Part shown: positions 1 through 5,894 of the stretch, piece after piece | Position numbering within the stretch: the first letter of the stretch is position 1 | How the letters are laid out: the number at the start of each line of letters is the position of its first letter | NCBI GenBank assembly: GCA_030156305.1 | Contig: JASGMZ010000082.1 | Span: 1-11,201 of the forward strand | DNA: 11,201 bases | DNA from: Bacteroidales bacterium | GTDB lineage: Bacteria > Bacteroidota > Bacteroidia > Bacteroidales > UBA12077 | Reading direction: 5' to 3' | The notes under the pieces: model-generated | The model's database searches: none | Told to the model about the DNA's origin: nothing | Seen by the model: only the letters and a program-made list of their open reading frames with translations | Position numbers and translations under genes: made by a program

Positions 1-2
1 AT

Positions 3-263
3 AATATCACGATATACAAAAGAGCAAAAAGTTTAAAACTGCCTTCAACTTTGAGCCACTTAAAACAGTCTGACATGAAAGTAGTATATGAGTCATCGAA
101 ATTAGGTTGCCAATATTTAATCACATTTAACAGAACTGATTTAAGAAAAGAAAAAAATAAAAGATTGATAATATCAGAATTCAAAAATAAACTAAATATA
201 TCCCCACCAGAAATATTATCTCCCGATGAATTCATAAACTTAGTGTATATCCCTAAACACTAA
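3..263 (+). CDS. PIN-domain protein (VapC-like toxin), C-terminal part only
   Basis: The frame is open to the left edge of the window, so the gene begins outside it and about 86 C-terminal residues are visible. The readable part fits the end of a PIN-domain ribonuclease. It has an Asp in the segment KQSDMKVVYES, a hydrophobic strand ending in the family pattern YLITFNRTDL (the last Asp sits where PIN domains carry a metal-binding acidic residue), and a closing segment with PPEILSPDEFINLVY, typical of the 'P.ilsPeEfl' tail of archaeal PIN proteins. Family knowledge: PIN proteins of this kind are usually toxins that cleave RNA, partnered with a small antitoxin encoded just upstream, here out of view. 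Its last 24 bases overlap the end of a convergent minus-strand gene. The N-terminal acidic residues cannot be checked. An internal TTG at 51 or ATG at 75 would give a fragment too short to be a PIN domain. Confidence 0.7.
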   Translation, partial: NITIYKRAKSLKLPSTLSHLKQSDMKVVYESSKLGCQYLITFNRTDLRKEKNKRLIISEFKNKLNISPPEILSPDEFINLVYIPKH

Positions 264-473
264 ATTTACAACTCCCCCTGCTTTTTTTGCTTCTGTTCCA
301 AATTTTACCATCTCATCGCAAAATTCTTCATGACTCATTTTATTTATCCTATCCTCTGCTCTTCTTATCCATGCTGGGAGCTCATCATAATCAACATATT
401 TTTTTATTTTTCTTACTCTGGGTTGTTTTTTAATTCTCTCTGTGTATTTTTTTGTGGTTTTTCCGTATTTCAT
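240..473 (-). CDS. small charged hypothetical protein, 77 aa
   Basis: I do not recognise a family. The start is placed at the ATG at 473 because GGTGA lies 4 nt before it (482-478); the frame could extend to a TTG at 485, but that would put the Shine-Dalgarno inside the gene. The N-terminal third is very basic (many Lys/Arg, e.g. KKQPRVRKIKKY). A middle segment around DELPAWIRRAEDRINKMSHEEF looks amphipathic helical, and a short hydrophobic piece (GGVVNLVF) closes it. There are no signal peptide, membrane segment or cysteine pair. It lies 39 nt downstream of the 55-aa ribbon-helix-helix-like gene on the same strand, probably as one transcript, so it may be the second member of a small toxin-antitoxin-like pair. 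That is inference from layout only. It ends 24 nt inside the convergent PIN gene. Confidence 0.55.
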   Translation of the reverse strand: MKYGKTTKKYTERIKKQPRVRKIKKYVDYDELPAWIRRAEDRINKMSHEEFCDEMVKFGTEAKKAGGVVNLVFRDIH

Positions 474-512
474 ATTTTCACCCAATATTATATTGTTGTT
501 TATGATTTATAT

Positions 513-680
513 TTATTCCCCAATTGTTATTGATATTTTTATATTCTTTTTTTCACAGTAGAAACTCAACATTTCGTTAATTAATTCATCGTATGACCTA
601 TAACCTTTCGTTGTACATAATATTTTGAGTTTGTCCCTCGTATTTTGCTTTATTTTAATATCCTTCATTTTTGCATTCAT
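513..680 (-). CDS. ribbon-helix-helix-like small protein (antitoxin-like), 55 aa
   Basis: A 55-residue frame starts at ATG 680 with an exact GGTGA site at 689-685, 4 nt upstream, and ends at TAA 513-515. The protein starts MNAKMKDIKIKQNTRDKLK, continues with a segment containing YRSYDELINEMLSFY, and ends ISITIGE. This pattern of a short beta strand (DIKIKQ), TRDKL helix, glycine turn, and SYDELINEML helix is what VapB-type or ribbon-helix-helix antitoxins of archaea look like, in which a DNA-binding strand is followed by two helices. The family name is inferred from pattern, not a search. It is followed after 39 nt by the 77-aa unknown gene. Upstream it is only 34 nt from the tRNA-His fragment, so its promoter must lie in or beyond that fragment. 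It could regulate the PIN gene or the 77-aa gene, or neither. Confidence 0.65.
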   Translation of the reverse strand: MNAKMKDIKIKQNTRDKLKILCTTKGYRSYDELINEMLSFYCEKKNIKISITIGE

Positions 681-714
681 AATATCACCAAAAACTGCAT
701 TATTTCAGTCTCTG

Positions 715-756
715 CTGTGGATCCCCTGACCCGGGTTCGATTCCCGGTCCCGGCCC
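715..756 (+). other. 3' half of tRNA-His(GTG): attachment-site scar
   Basis: The sequence reads as a tRNA 3' half: anticodon loop CTGTGGA (715-721, anticodon GTG), 3' strand of the anticodon stem TCCCC (722-726), variable bases, a perfect T arm with stem CCGGG/CCCGG (731-735 and 743-747) around loop TTCGATT, acceptor 3' strand TCCCGGC (748-754) and C at the discriminator position, as expected for tRNA-His. The bases before 715 (TCAGTCTCTG) do not pair with the stem and show no D arm or 5' acceptor strand (GCCGGGA), so this is not a whole gene. A T run (757-762) follows, like a retained tRNA terminator. Archaeal tyrosine integrases recombine in tRNA genes and leave such a 3' half at the distal end of the element, with homology starting at the anticodon loop in SSV-type cases. 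The orientation places the element to the left. Confidence 0.85.
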
Positions 757-821
757 TTTTTTATTTAAGTAGTTTGGTTTCTGTTTTTTTTCTGTTTTAT
801 TTTATTAAAAATTAATTTTAG

Positions 822-1427
822 TTAAATTATATTTACTATTCTTTTTCTTCCAATTTTATGGGTTTTTACAAGTTTCTTTTGCTCTAAAGAGTTTATATAT
901 TTAACTATTGCAGGAAGGGAAACATTGAATTCTTTTGCCAAATCGGTTATTGTTTTTTCTCCTTCATTTAATGAAGATAGTATCTTTCTTTCAAATTTGG
1001 TTAAGTTGTAGGGATGTGCTATTTTTGGAAACTCAACTATTCTTTTGTTGTGAACATATACTATTTTATCTATTTTTTGAAATTCATAAAGGGAAGCGTA
1101 GAGTAGTGCAAAAGAGGTTATTTTTCTTCCGCCGGTTATATTTACAATTATTCTATTGTTTTCATTCTGCATGAGCTCTCTAAAAATTTCAACATTCTTT
1201 TCGAATTCCATGCCTTTTACTTCTACTTCTTCACAATCAATCCCGAGCATGTTGCATAGTTCTTTTGCTTTATTCAGTGCCACATCTATTTTTTTAAAAT
1301 CTTCTTCTGATGTATATTCTTCATCATCTTTTGAATAAATTAAAACTACTTTTTTTGCCCCAAATTCTGCAATTGGTTTATACACGTGTTCCGTATGAAA
1401 ACCCATGTTTATTATGTGCGTGGTCAT
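822..1427 (-). CDS. csa3: Csa3-type CRISPR regulator (CARF + winged helix)
   Basis: This is a 201-aa cytoplasmic protein with two visible parts. Residues 1-135 form a Rossmann-like CARF domain: strand/helix starts at HIINMGFHTEH, a strand VVLIYS follows, and the signature NITGGRK lies at 96-102, the loop that in Csa3 proteins contacts a cyclic oligonucleotide ligand. Residues 142-190 form a winged helix-turn-helix (LTKFERKIL, then TITDLAKEFNVSLPAIVKYI). In Sulfolobus, Csa3 proteins act on cas and CRISPR leader promoters. The start is ATG 1427 with GGGAG 5 nt upstream. It is divergently transcribed from the cas operon across a 160-bp intergenic region and so is well placed to control it. Csa3 is best known beside type I-A and I-B loci; here it sits beside type I-D. 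No effector (HEPN or nuclease) domain is present, so a regulatory role is the natural reading. Confidence 0.88.
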   Translation of the reverse strand: MTTHIINMGFHTEHVYKPIAEFGAKKVVLIYSKDDEEYTSEEDFKKIDVALNKAKELCNMLGIDCEEVEVKGMEFEKNVEIFRELMQNENNRIIVNITGGRKITSFALLYASLYEFQKIDKIVYVHNKRIVEFPKIAHPYNLTKFERKILSSLNEGEKTITDLAKEFNVSLPAIVKYINSLEQKKLVKTHKIGRKRIVNII

Positions 1428-1587
1428 GTTTTCTCCCTTTCGTAAATATTTATCGGGAGCCTATATTTAACCTCATATTATATAAAACTTAACTAAATTG
1501 GTTAATAGTTAAATTTAAATATTGGTTAATTCACTTTTAATAATGAATGATATATTGTAGGAAAGTTAATGTACAAATGGTGGCATC
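1428..1587. promoter_or_regulatory. divergent csa3 / cas operon promoter region with repeated operator-like motif
   Basis: This 160-bp spacer must hold both promoters. On the plus strand an AT box TAAATTTAAATA (1510-1521) is the best TATA candidate for the cas operon. It is flanked by two exact copies of ATTGGTTAAT (1497-1506 and 1521-1530), 24 bp apart, and a TTAAC...GTTAA inverted pair (1489-1493/1501-1505) overlaps the first copy. On the minus strand TTTTATATAA (1487-1478) is a TATA candidate for csa3, and an inverted GGTTAA half-site lies at 1472-1467. The cas10d Shine-Dalgarno GGTGG is at 1579-1583. Csa3 binding to these repeats is inference from the regulator's neighbouring position. 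Confidence 0.45.
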
Positions 1588-4179
1588 ATGGGGATAAAAA
1601 TAAAACCAAAGAAAGTATTTAAAAGTAAATTGTTCCAAAGGGGGACTAAATTTTACTTTGATAATATTTTTATAAATATTTTCGAAAAATACAGGTTAAA
1701 ACCGGCGAAAGGGGGAAAGTTATTTGAAATTAAAATTAAAATGGGAGAGATTAATGGAAAAGATTTGCCCGATATGAGTTATCCGATGCATATCTTAAAT
1801 GGGTTAATCCCCTCAATAAAGATTTTAGAAAGAAAGTGGTTGAATGATGGGTTGATAGATGAGAACAACGAAAATGAAGATTTAAAAATGCTTTTAAAAT
1901 GTCTATTAATTGCCATAACATTTCACGATATAAATAAATTGCATGATGAAATTGATTTAAAAAATTCTGTTGAGCAATATTTCGAGGATGATTTAAAAGA
2001 AATTATGGAGCTAAATGAAGAGGAAAAAGAAATTATAAAATATCTAATCTTAGCAACAGAAGACAGGACAAGGTTTGTTATTTCGGATGAAAAATTACCC
2101 ACAAGGAAAGGAATTAATAGATTAATAAAAGATGATTTGATTGGAATTATTCATTTGGCAGATAGCATCTCTATTCCAATTGGAGATTATAATGATTTGT
2201 TAAAAATTTGGAAAAAATTGAACGATCATGTTGATGTAAATATATTTTATTTCGATGAAACTCCTTATGAAGTTTTAGCAAGGTTTATTGTTGAGAGACT
2301 AAGGGAAGATATGGATTGTTATGTCATTTCTCCGAGGGGGTTTATTTACGAAGGGGATTTAGAAATAGATAAGGATTATTTAAGAAATCGTTTTGAGGAT
2401 TTTTTATATCGAAATATTGAGAAAATGGTTGAATTAGATAGACAAAAGGCACAATTAGATATTTTTAGATTTATCGATGTAAATGAGGAAAAAATATTAA
2501 AATTAATTGATGAACTGAACAAATCATTTGGAAAGGATGCTTTTTACAGAGGTATTTCGAAGGATGATGAAATAAAAGAGATATTTACAAAAAAGATAGA
2601 AGATTTTAATGAAGGACAATTTAAAAAATTCCAGCTTTTAAAGCTTTTATTACAATTAACACCAACAAAGGCAAATGAAAAAGATGTTAAAAAATTAAAA
2701 TCTCGATTGGATAGGAAATATTTCAAATCGGATAATATATTTGATTTAGATAAAGAGTTAGTTGAAAAAGTTAAAAAAAGTAAAGACACTGGATTAAAAA
2801 ACTATTTGAAGTTGTATATCGCAACAAAAAATAATTTTGATGAAAAGAAAATATTAAAAGATTTAATTGAATTGATAAATGAGAATTACAAGGGTTCAGA
2901 GAAGGTTAATTTAGGGAAATTAATTTACGAAATTCTGAATTATTCTTATGTAAATGGTAGAAAATTGGGAGATATTAAAATAAATGATATTGGCTCAAAA
3001 AAGAACATCTGTTTATTATGTGGAAAAGAAACCCATACTGTAGCAATTTCAAACTTATGTTTTGGGTTTAAACCAAGGGGGTTTACAAATAGGACTATAG
3101 TAACGCTTAATAATACCCAGAAAAACATCTGTTCAACATGTTTAACTGAAGTAACATTTAGGAAAATAATATTTGGAAAAAAAGAAAATATCCTGTCAGT
3201 TTATATCGATGCCTATGATTATTTTGTTCCATTGATGGACGAGGGGTTAACTAAATATGTAGAAGAAAAGGGAGAAAAATTAGGAAAGATATTAAAAAAT
3301 GATATTAATGAATATAAAAATAAAATAATTTATGGATATAATGCAAAAAAAGAAGAGGAATTGTTCCCATTTTTAATGGGATTCGTAGATGTATCTAAAC
3401 AATCAGAATTTATAAAGTTTTATAAGCATATTTTAGATTTTGTATCTGAAACAGGGTTTAAAGTGTATATAACTTATCCGTTTAATCCAGACCGGGTAAA
3501 AAAAGAGACTATTATCTTTGATTATATTCCTAAATCATTTAAAAAGTTGAGGTGGGATAAAGTAAGGATTGATGAAGTTGAAAAAATAAAGGAAGAATTT
3601 AAAATGCTTTGGAAATTGGGATATACGATAAAAGGGGGGTCGAGGTCAGAAAATATAATTGTTTCATTGTTTAATGATTATGCAGATAACCCAATGGCAT
3701 TCTTTTTCTATTTATTCAAGTTAGATGATCCATTATCATTTGTTAATAAGGATGATAATGGTATCAGTCCAATTATAGAAAGAATTGGTGGTGAGAAAAT
3801 GAATATAATTGAAAAATTGGCAGATATTGCTTCAGATATTGAGTGGACAGGTAGAAGTGCTTCATCTAAAACTTCCATGATGAGGGAAAGTTTAGATGTT
3901 TTGAGAACGGGGGTAAAAAAGGGTTACACTGATGAAGACATCAAATCCCTTATGGCTGGGATGTTATATAGGAAACATCCCTACCTACAACAGAAGGAGA
4001 AAATAGAAGAATTTTGCAGTGTTTTGTACGATGAATTGTTTAAAGGGTTATGGAAGGGAGGTATTCCTTCAAAAAAAGAACTGAGATATTGGATTTATGC
4101 ATTTGCCCTACATTACACTATAAAATCAGGAGAAAAAGCAGGAAGTTTAAAATCCAAAAAAGAAAAAGAAAATCAATAA
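1588..4179 (+). CDS. cas10d: Cas10d (Csc3), type I-D large subunit with HD nuclease domain
   Basis: This 863-aa protein is the signature large subunit of type I-D. The N-terminal HD phosphohydrolase-like domain shows His68 (SYPMHIL), the His113-Asp114 pair in ITFHDINK and His189/Asp192 in GIIHLADSI. In type I-D the DNA-cutting HD domain sits here rather than in Cas3. A zinc-finger-like region carries Cys475-x2-Cys478 (CLLC) and Cys515-x2-Cys518 (CSTC), with an extra Cys near 492. I see no GGDD cyclase motif in the palm-like part, as expected for Cas10d, which makes no cyclic oligoadenylate. The C-terminal ~125 residues are helical and correspond to a small-subunit-like domain, which also appears to be translated alone. 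The start ATG has GGTGG 4 nt upstream. It is the first gene of the operon, 12 nt before csc2. The product acts in the crRNA surveillance complex, in target recognition and cleavage. Confidence 0.9.
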   Translation: MGIKIKPKKVFKSKLFQRGTKFYFDNIFINIFEKYRLKPAKGGKLFEIKIKMGEINGKDLPDMSYPMHILNGLIPSIKILERKWLNDGLIDENNENEDLKMLLKCLLIAITFHDINKLHDEIDLKNSVEQYFEDDLKEIMELNEEEKEIIKYLILATEDRTRFVISDEKLPTRKGINRLIKDDLIGIIHLADSISIPIGDYNDLLKIWKKLNDHVDVNIFYFDETPYEVLARFIVERLREDMDCYVISPRGFIYEGDLEIDKDYLRNRFEDFLYRNIEKMVELDRQKAQLDIFRFIDVNEEKILKLIDELNKSFGKDAFYRGISKDDEIKEIFTKKIEDFNEGQFKKFQLLKLLLQLTPTKANEKDVKKLKSRLDRKYFKSDNIFDLDKELVEKVKKSKDTGLKNYLKLYIATKNNFDEKKILKDLIELINENYKGSEKVNLGKLIYEILNYSYVNGRKLGDIKINDIGSKKNICLLCGKETHTVAISNLCFGFKPRGFTNRTIVTLNNTQKNICSTCLTEVTFRKIIFGKKENILSVYIDAYDYFVPLMDEGLTKYVEEKGEKLGKILKNDINEYKNKIIYGYNAKKEEELFPFLMGFVDVSKQSEFIKFYKHILDFVSETGFKVYITYPFNPDRVKKETIIFDYIPKSFKKLRWDKVRIDEVEKIKEEFKMLWKLGYTIKGGSRSENIIVSLFNDYADNPMAFFFYLFKLDDPLSFVNKDDNGISPIIERIGGEKMNIIEKLADIASDIEWTGRSASSKTSMMRESLDVLRTGVKKGYTDEDIKSLMAGMLYRKHPYLQQKEKIEEFCSVLYDELFKGLWKGGIPSKKELRYWIYAFALHYTIKSGEKAGSLKSKKEKENQ
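3799..4179 (+). CDS. cas11d: Cas11d, type I-D small subunit from an internal start in cas10d
   Basis: An in-frame ATG (Met738 of Cas10d) is preceded by GGTGGTGAG, giving GGTGA at 3790-3794 and 4 nt spacing. The string GGTGAGAAAATG here is identical to the Shine-Dalgarno and start of csc2 (4183-4194), so the site should be a good ribosome entry. The product would be 126 aa, mostly helical, starting MNIIEKLADIASDIEW and ending in a lysine-rich tail. Independent translation of the small subunit from the 3' end of cas10d is known for cyanobacterial type I-D systems, where several Cas11d copies line the complex along the crRNA backbone. The locus has no separate small-subunit gene, which fits. The internal start was found here by reading the sequence; translation itself is inference. 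Confidence 0.75.
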   Translation: MNIIEKLADIASDIEWTGRSASSKTSMMRESLDVLRTGVKKGYTDEDIKSLMAGMLYRKHPYLQQKEKIEEFCSVLYDELFKGLWKGGIPSKKELRYWIYAFALHYTIKSGEKAGSLKSKKEKENQ

Positions 4180-4191
4180 TGGGGTGAGAAA

Positions 4192-5232
4192 ATGGCAAAA
4201 CAAAAAAAGACAGTTGAAGTACTTGAAAATTATGTTCAATATGATGAAAATATTGTAAATGAGTTTAGAGAGAAAATGTATTCAATAATTCCAAAAGAAT
4301 ACTTTCAAGAAAAGTTTGACAAAAGAACACCAAATGTAATAAAAGTGGCCACCATAAGAGAAACCACCGGGTATTTAATAAACCGTTCAACAGAGCCAGA
4401 TGAGGTTATAAGTACATCAATAGGTGATAAAGATGTTGTTGTAATTCCCTCAAGAAAGCTGAAATCAAGGGAAAAGTTAACCGGTTTAGTTTTATGTAGG
4501 AAATTTAATGTCGTGCATCCTGAGATAGAGTATAACTTTATAAAAAAATCGGGTTATTTGGCAAATCCTAACTCCATAATATTCGGAGATAGCGTAACGC
4601 AGTCGAATGATTCTGTAGGATTACCTTCAAGGATAATTTATGAATGGGCTTATTCAATAAGAGATAAGGACGATATTACTGAGGAATTAACACACAACGC
4701 TTTAAGTGAAGAGGGAACAATGTGGGATAAAGATGAGGGCTCCCAAAGGCAGAGTTTATTCGAAGTTCAATATATTAAACCGGGAGCTTATTTCCCACAG
4801 TTTATAACGTTCTATGACATAACACCAGAGGGCTTTATCCATGCTTTAATATCCCACTTAAAAACAACAAGATATGGTGCTCAATCAAATGTTATGGATG
4901 CAAATATGAAAAATGAAATTGTAGCAATAGCGTTAGATACATTTGAACCTCCTGTATCATCTTACTTAATTTCAAAAGAATTTGATGGGGACGTTTCTTA
5001 TGAAAATGTTAAAGAGTTTATCATAAATAAACTAAATGAAAATTCGTCAATAACAGTTAAACATGATGAATTAAAGGACATTATAGGTTTAATTGGCGAG
5101 TACCTAAAAGACGATGAAAAATTAAAACAACTGTATTTGAAAATGCTCGATGACAGTATAAAATATATAGTAGAATGTAAGATTTTAAAAGATAAGGATG
5201 TTAAAAAACTGTTAGGGGAATTGGGTGTCTGA
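4192..5232 (+). CDS. csc2: Csc2 (Cas7 family), type I-D backbone subunit
   Basis: This 346-aa protein is a Cas7-like RAMP subunit that would polymerise along the crRNA spacer and form the backbone of the type I-D complex. Recognition rests on overall composition and on Csc2-like segments: an N-terminal part with KVATIRETTGYLINRS, a long Ser/Gly/Asp-rich insertion near the middle (around ANPNSIIFGDSVTQSNDS), and TTRYGAQS at about 225-232, a conserved Csc2 stretch. The start ATG has a strong GGTGA 4 nt upstream. It lies 12 nt after cas10d and its stop codon is 1 nt from the csc1 start, so the three are very probably translationally coupled. Nothing appears truncated. Confidence 0.9.
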   Translation: MAKQKKTVEVLENYVQYDENIVNEFREKMYSIIPKEYFQEKFDKRTPNVIKVATIRETTGYLINRSTEPDEVISTSIGDKDVVVIPSRKLKSREKLTGLVLCRKFNVVHPEIEYNFIKKSGYLANPNSIIFGDSVTQSNDSVGLPSRIIYEWAYSIRDKDDITEELTHNALSEEGTMWDKDEGSQRQSLFEVQYIKPGAYFPQFITFYDITPEGFIHALISHLKTTRYGAQSNVMDANMKNEIVAIALDTFEPPVSSYLISKEFDGDVSYENVKEFIINKLNENSSITVKHDELKDIIGLIGEYLKDDEKLKQLYLKMLDDSIKYIVECKILKDKDVKKLLGELGV

Positions 5233-5233
5233 T

Positions 5234-5866
5234 ATGCTTAGGCATTATAAAATAACTCTTCTTTCTCCATTATTTTCTTACAATAAAACGGAAGGGGGAG
5301 TAGCATCAACTGAGCCTTTTATTGGAGATATAGCACTGGACTATGCTCTAAATTTTGTATTGGCAAAGAAAAAGGAATATACTTATCAAATAAAAGACAA
5401 ACCAAATTATGAAGAAATAAAAGAATTCGGATTTCTTTGGACTATTGGAAGACCGATAAATTACGAAAAAACCCCTGTATATGCAAGAAAGACGTCTGAA
5501 ATTGCTGATTATATGGTTAGAAAGAATGTAATTGAGCAAATGGGAAAGGGATTGTTTAAAAATTATTTTCATATTCAGGGGATAAAAGAAGGTTCGACAT
5601 TTGAAGCATCTTTATTAACATTTGATAATGTAAAACTTCCAGAGAGATTTACATTAAGGGTTGGTACGGGGAGAGAGTGTTTATTGTTATTTGAAGAGAA
5701 AGGAGATATATCCAATGAAATTTGGCTTAATCTATACACTATCAAAAAAATATTTGGAAAAGAAATAAGGTTTAGAGAAAACCATAGTATAAGATATATC
5801 TTGTCTAATTATATAATCGCAAAAAGTTTCAACGTAACGGATATTCAAGAAATATTTAACCTTTAA
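5234..5866 (+). CDS. csc1: Csc1 (Cas5 family), type I-D 5'-handle subunit
   Basis: This 210-aa RAMP protein opens with a short beta strand (HYKITLLSPLF), as in Cas5-group proteins, followed by the Csc1-like stretch STEPFIGDIALDYALNFVL. Near residue 140 lies a Gly-containing strand/turn (RFTLRVGTGRE). Csc1 is expected to bind the 5' handle of the crRNA and help cap the complex. I place the start at ATG 5234 because GGGTG (5223-5227) is 6 nt upstream. The frame also has a GTG at 5225 that would overlap the csc2 stop and put the Shine-Dalgarno at the start codon, so it is less likely. The gene ends 28 nt before cas3. Confidence 0.85.
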   Translation: MLRHYKITLLSPLFSYNKTEGGVASTEPFIGDIALDYALNFVLAKKKEYTYQIKDKPNYEEIKEFGFLWTIGRPINYEKTPVYARKTSEIADYMVRKNVIEQMGKGLFKNYFHIQGIKEGSTFEASLLTFDNVKLPERFTLRVGTGRECLLLFEEKGDISNEIWLNLYTIKKIFGKEIRFRENHSIRYILSNYIIAKSFNVTDIQEIFNL

Positions 5867-5894
5867 TTTTTTAACAAATTTCTTTAGGGAAATT

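Noticed and set aside
935..1338. Plus-strand open frames opposite csa3
   Set aside because: They are rich in Phe/Ser/Leu from reverse reading of an A-rich gene, have no ribosome sites and show no family pattern.
822..1427. csa3 as a Csx1/Csm6-type effector nuclease
   Set aside because: The C-terminal part is a winged helix-turn-helix, with no R-x4-6-H HEPN motif or other nuclease motif.
1588..4179. cas10d as a type III Cas10 cyclase
   Set aside because: No GGDD motif is seen, and the neighbours csc1, csc2 and cas3' are specific to type I-D.
5780..5795. ACCATAGT match to the repeat core inside csc1
   Set aside because: Only 8 bases agree and the rest diverges; this is expected by chance and is not a self-targeting or mini-repeat site.
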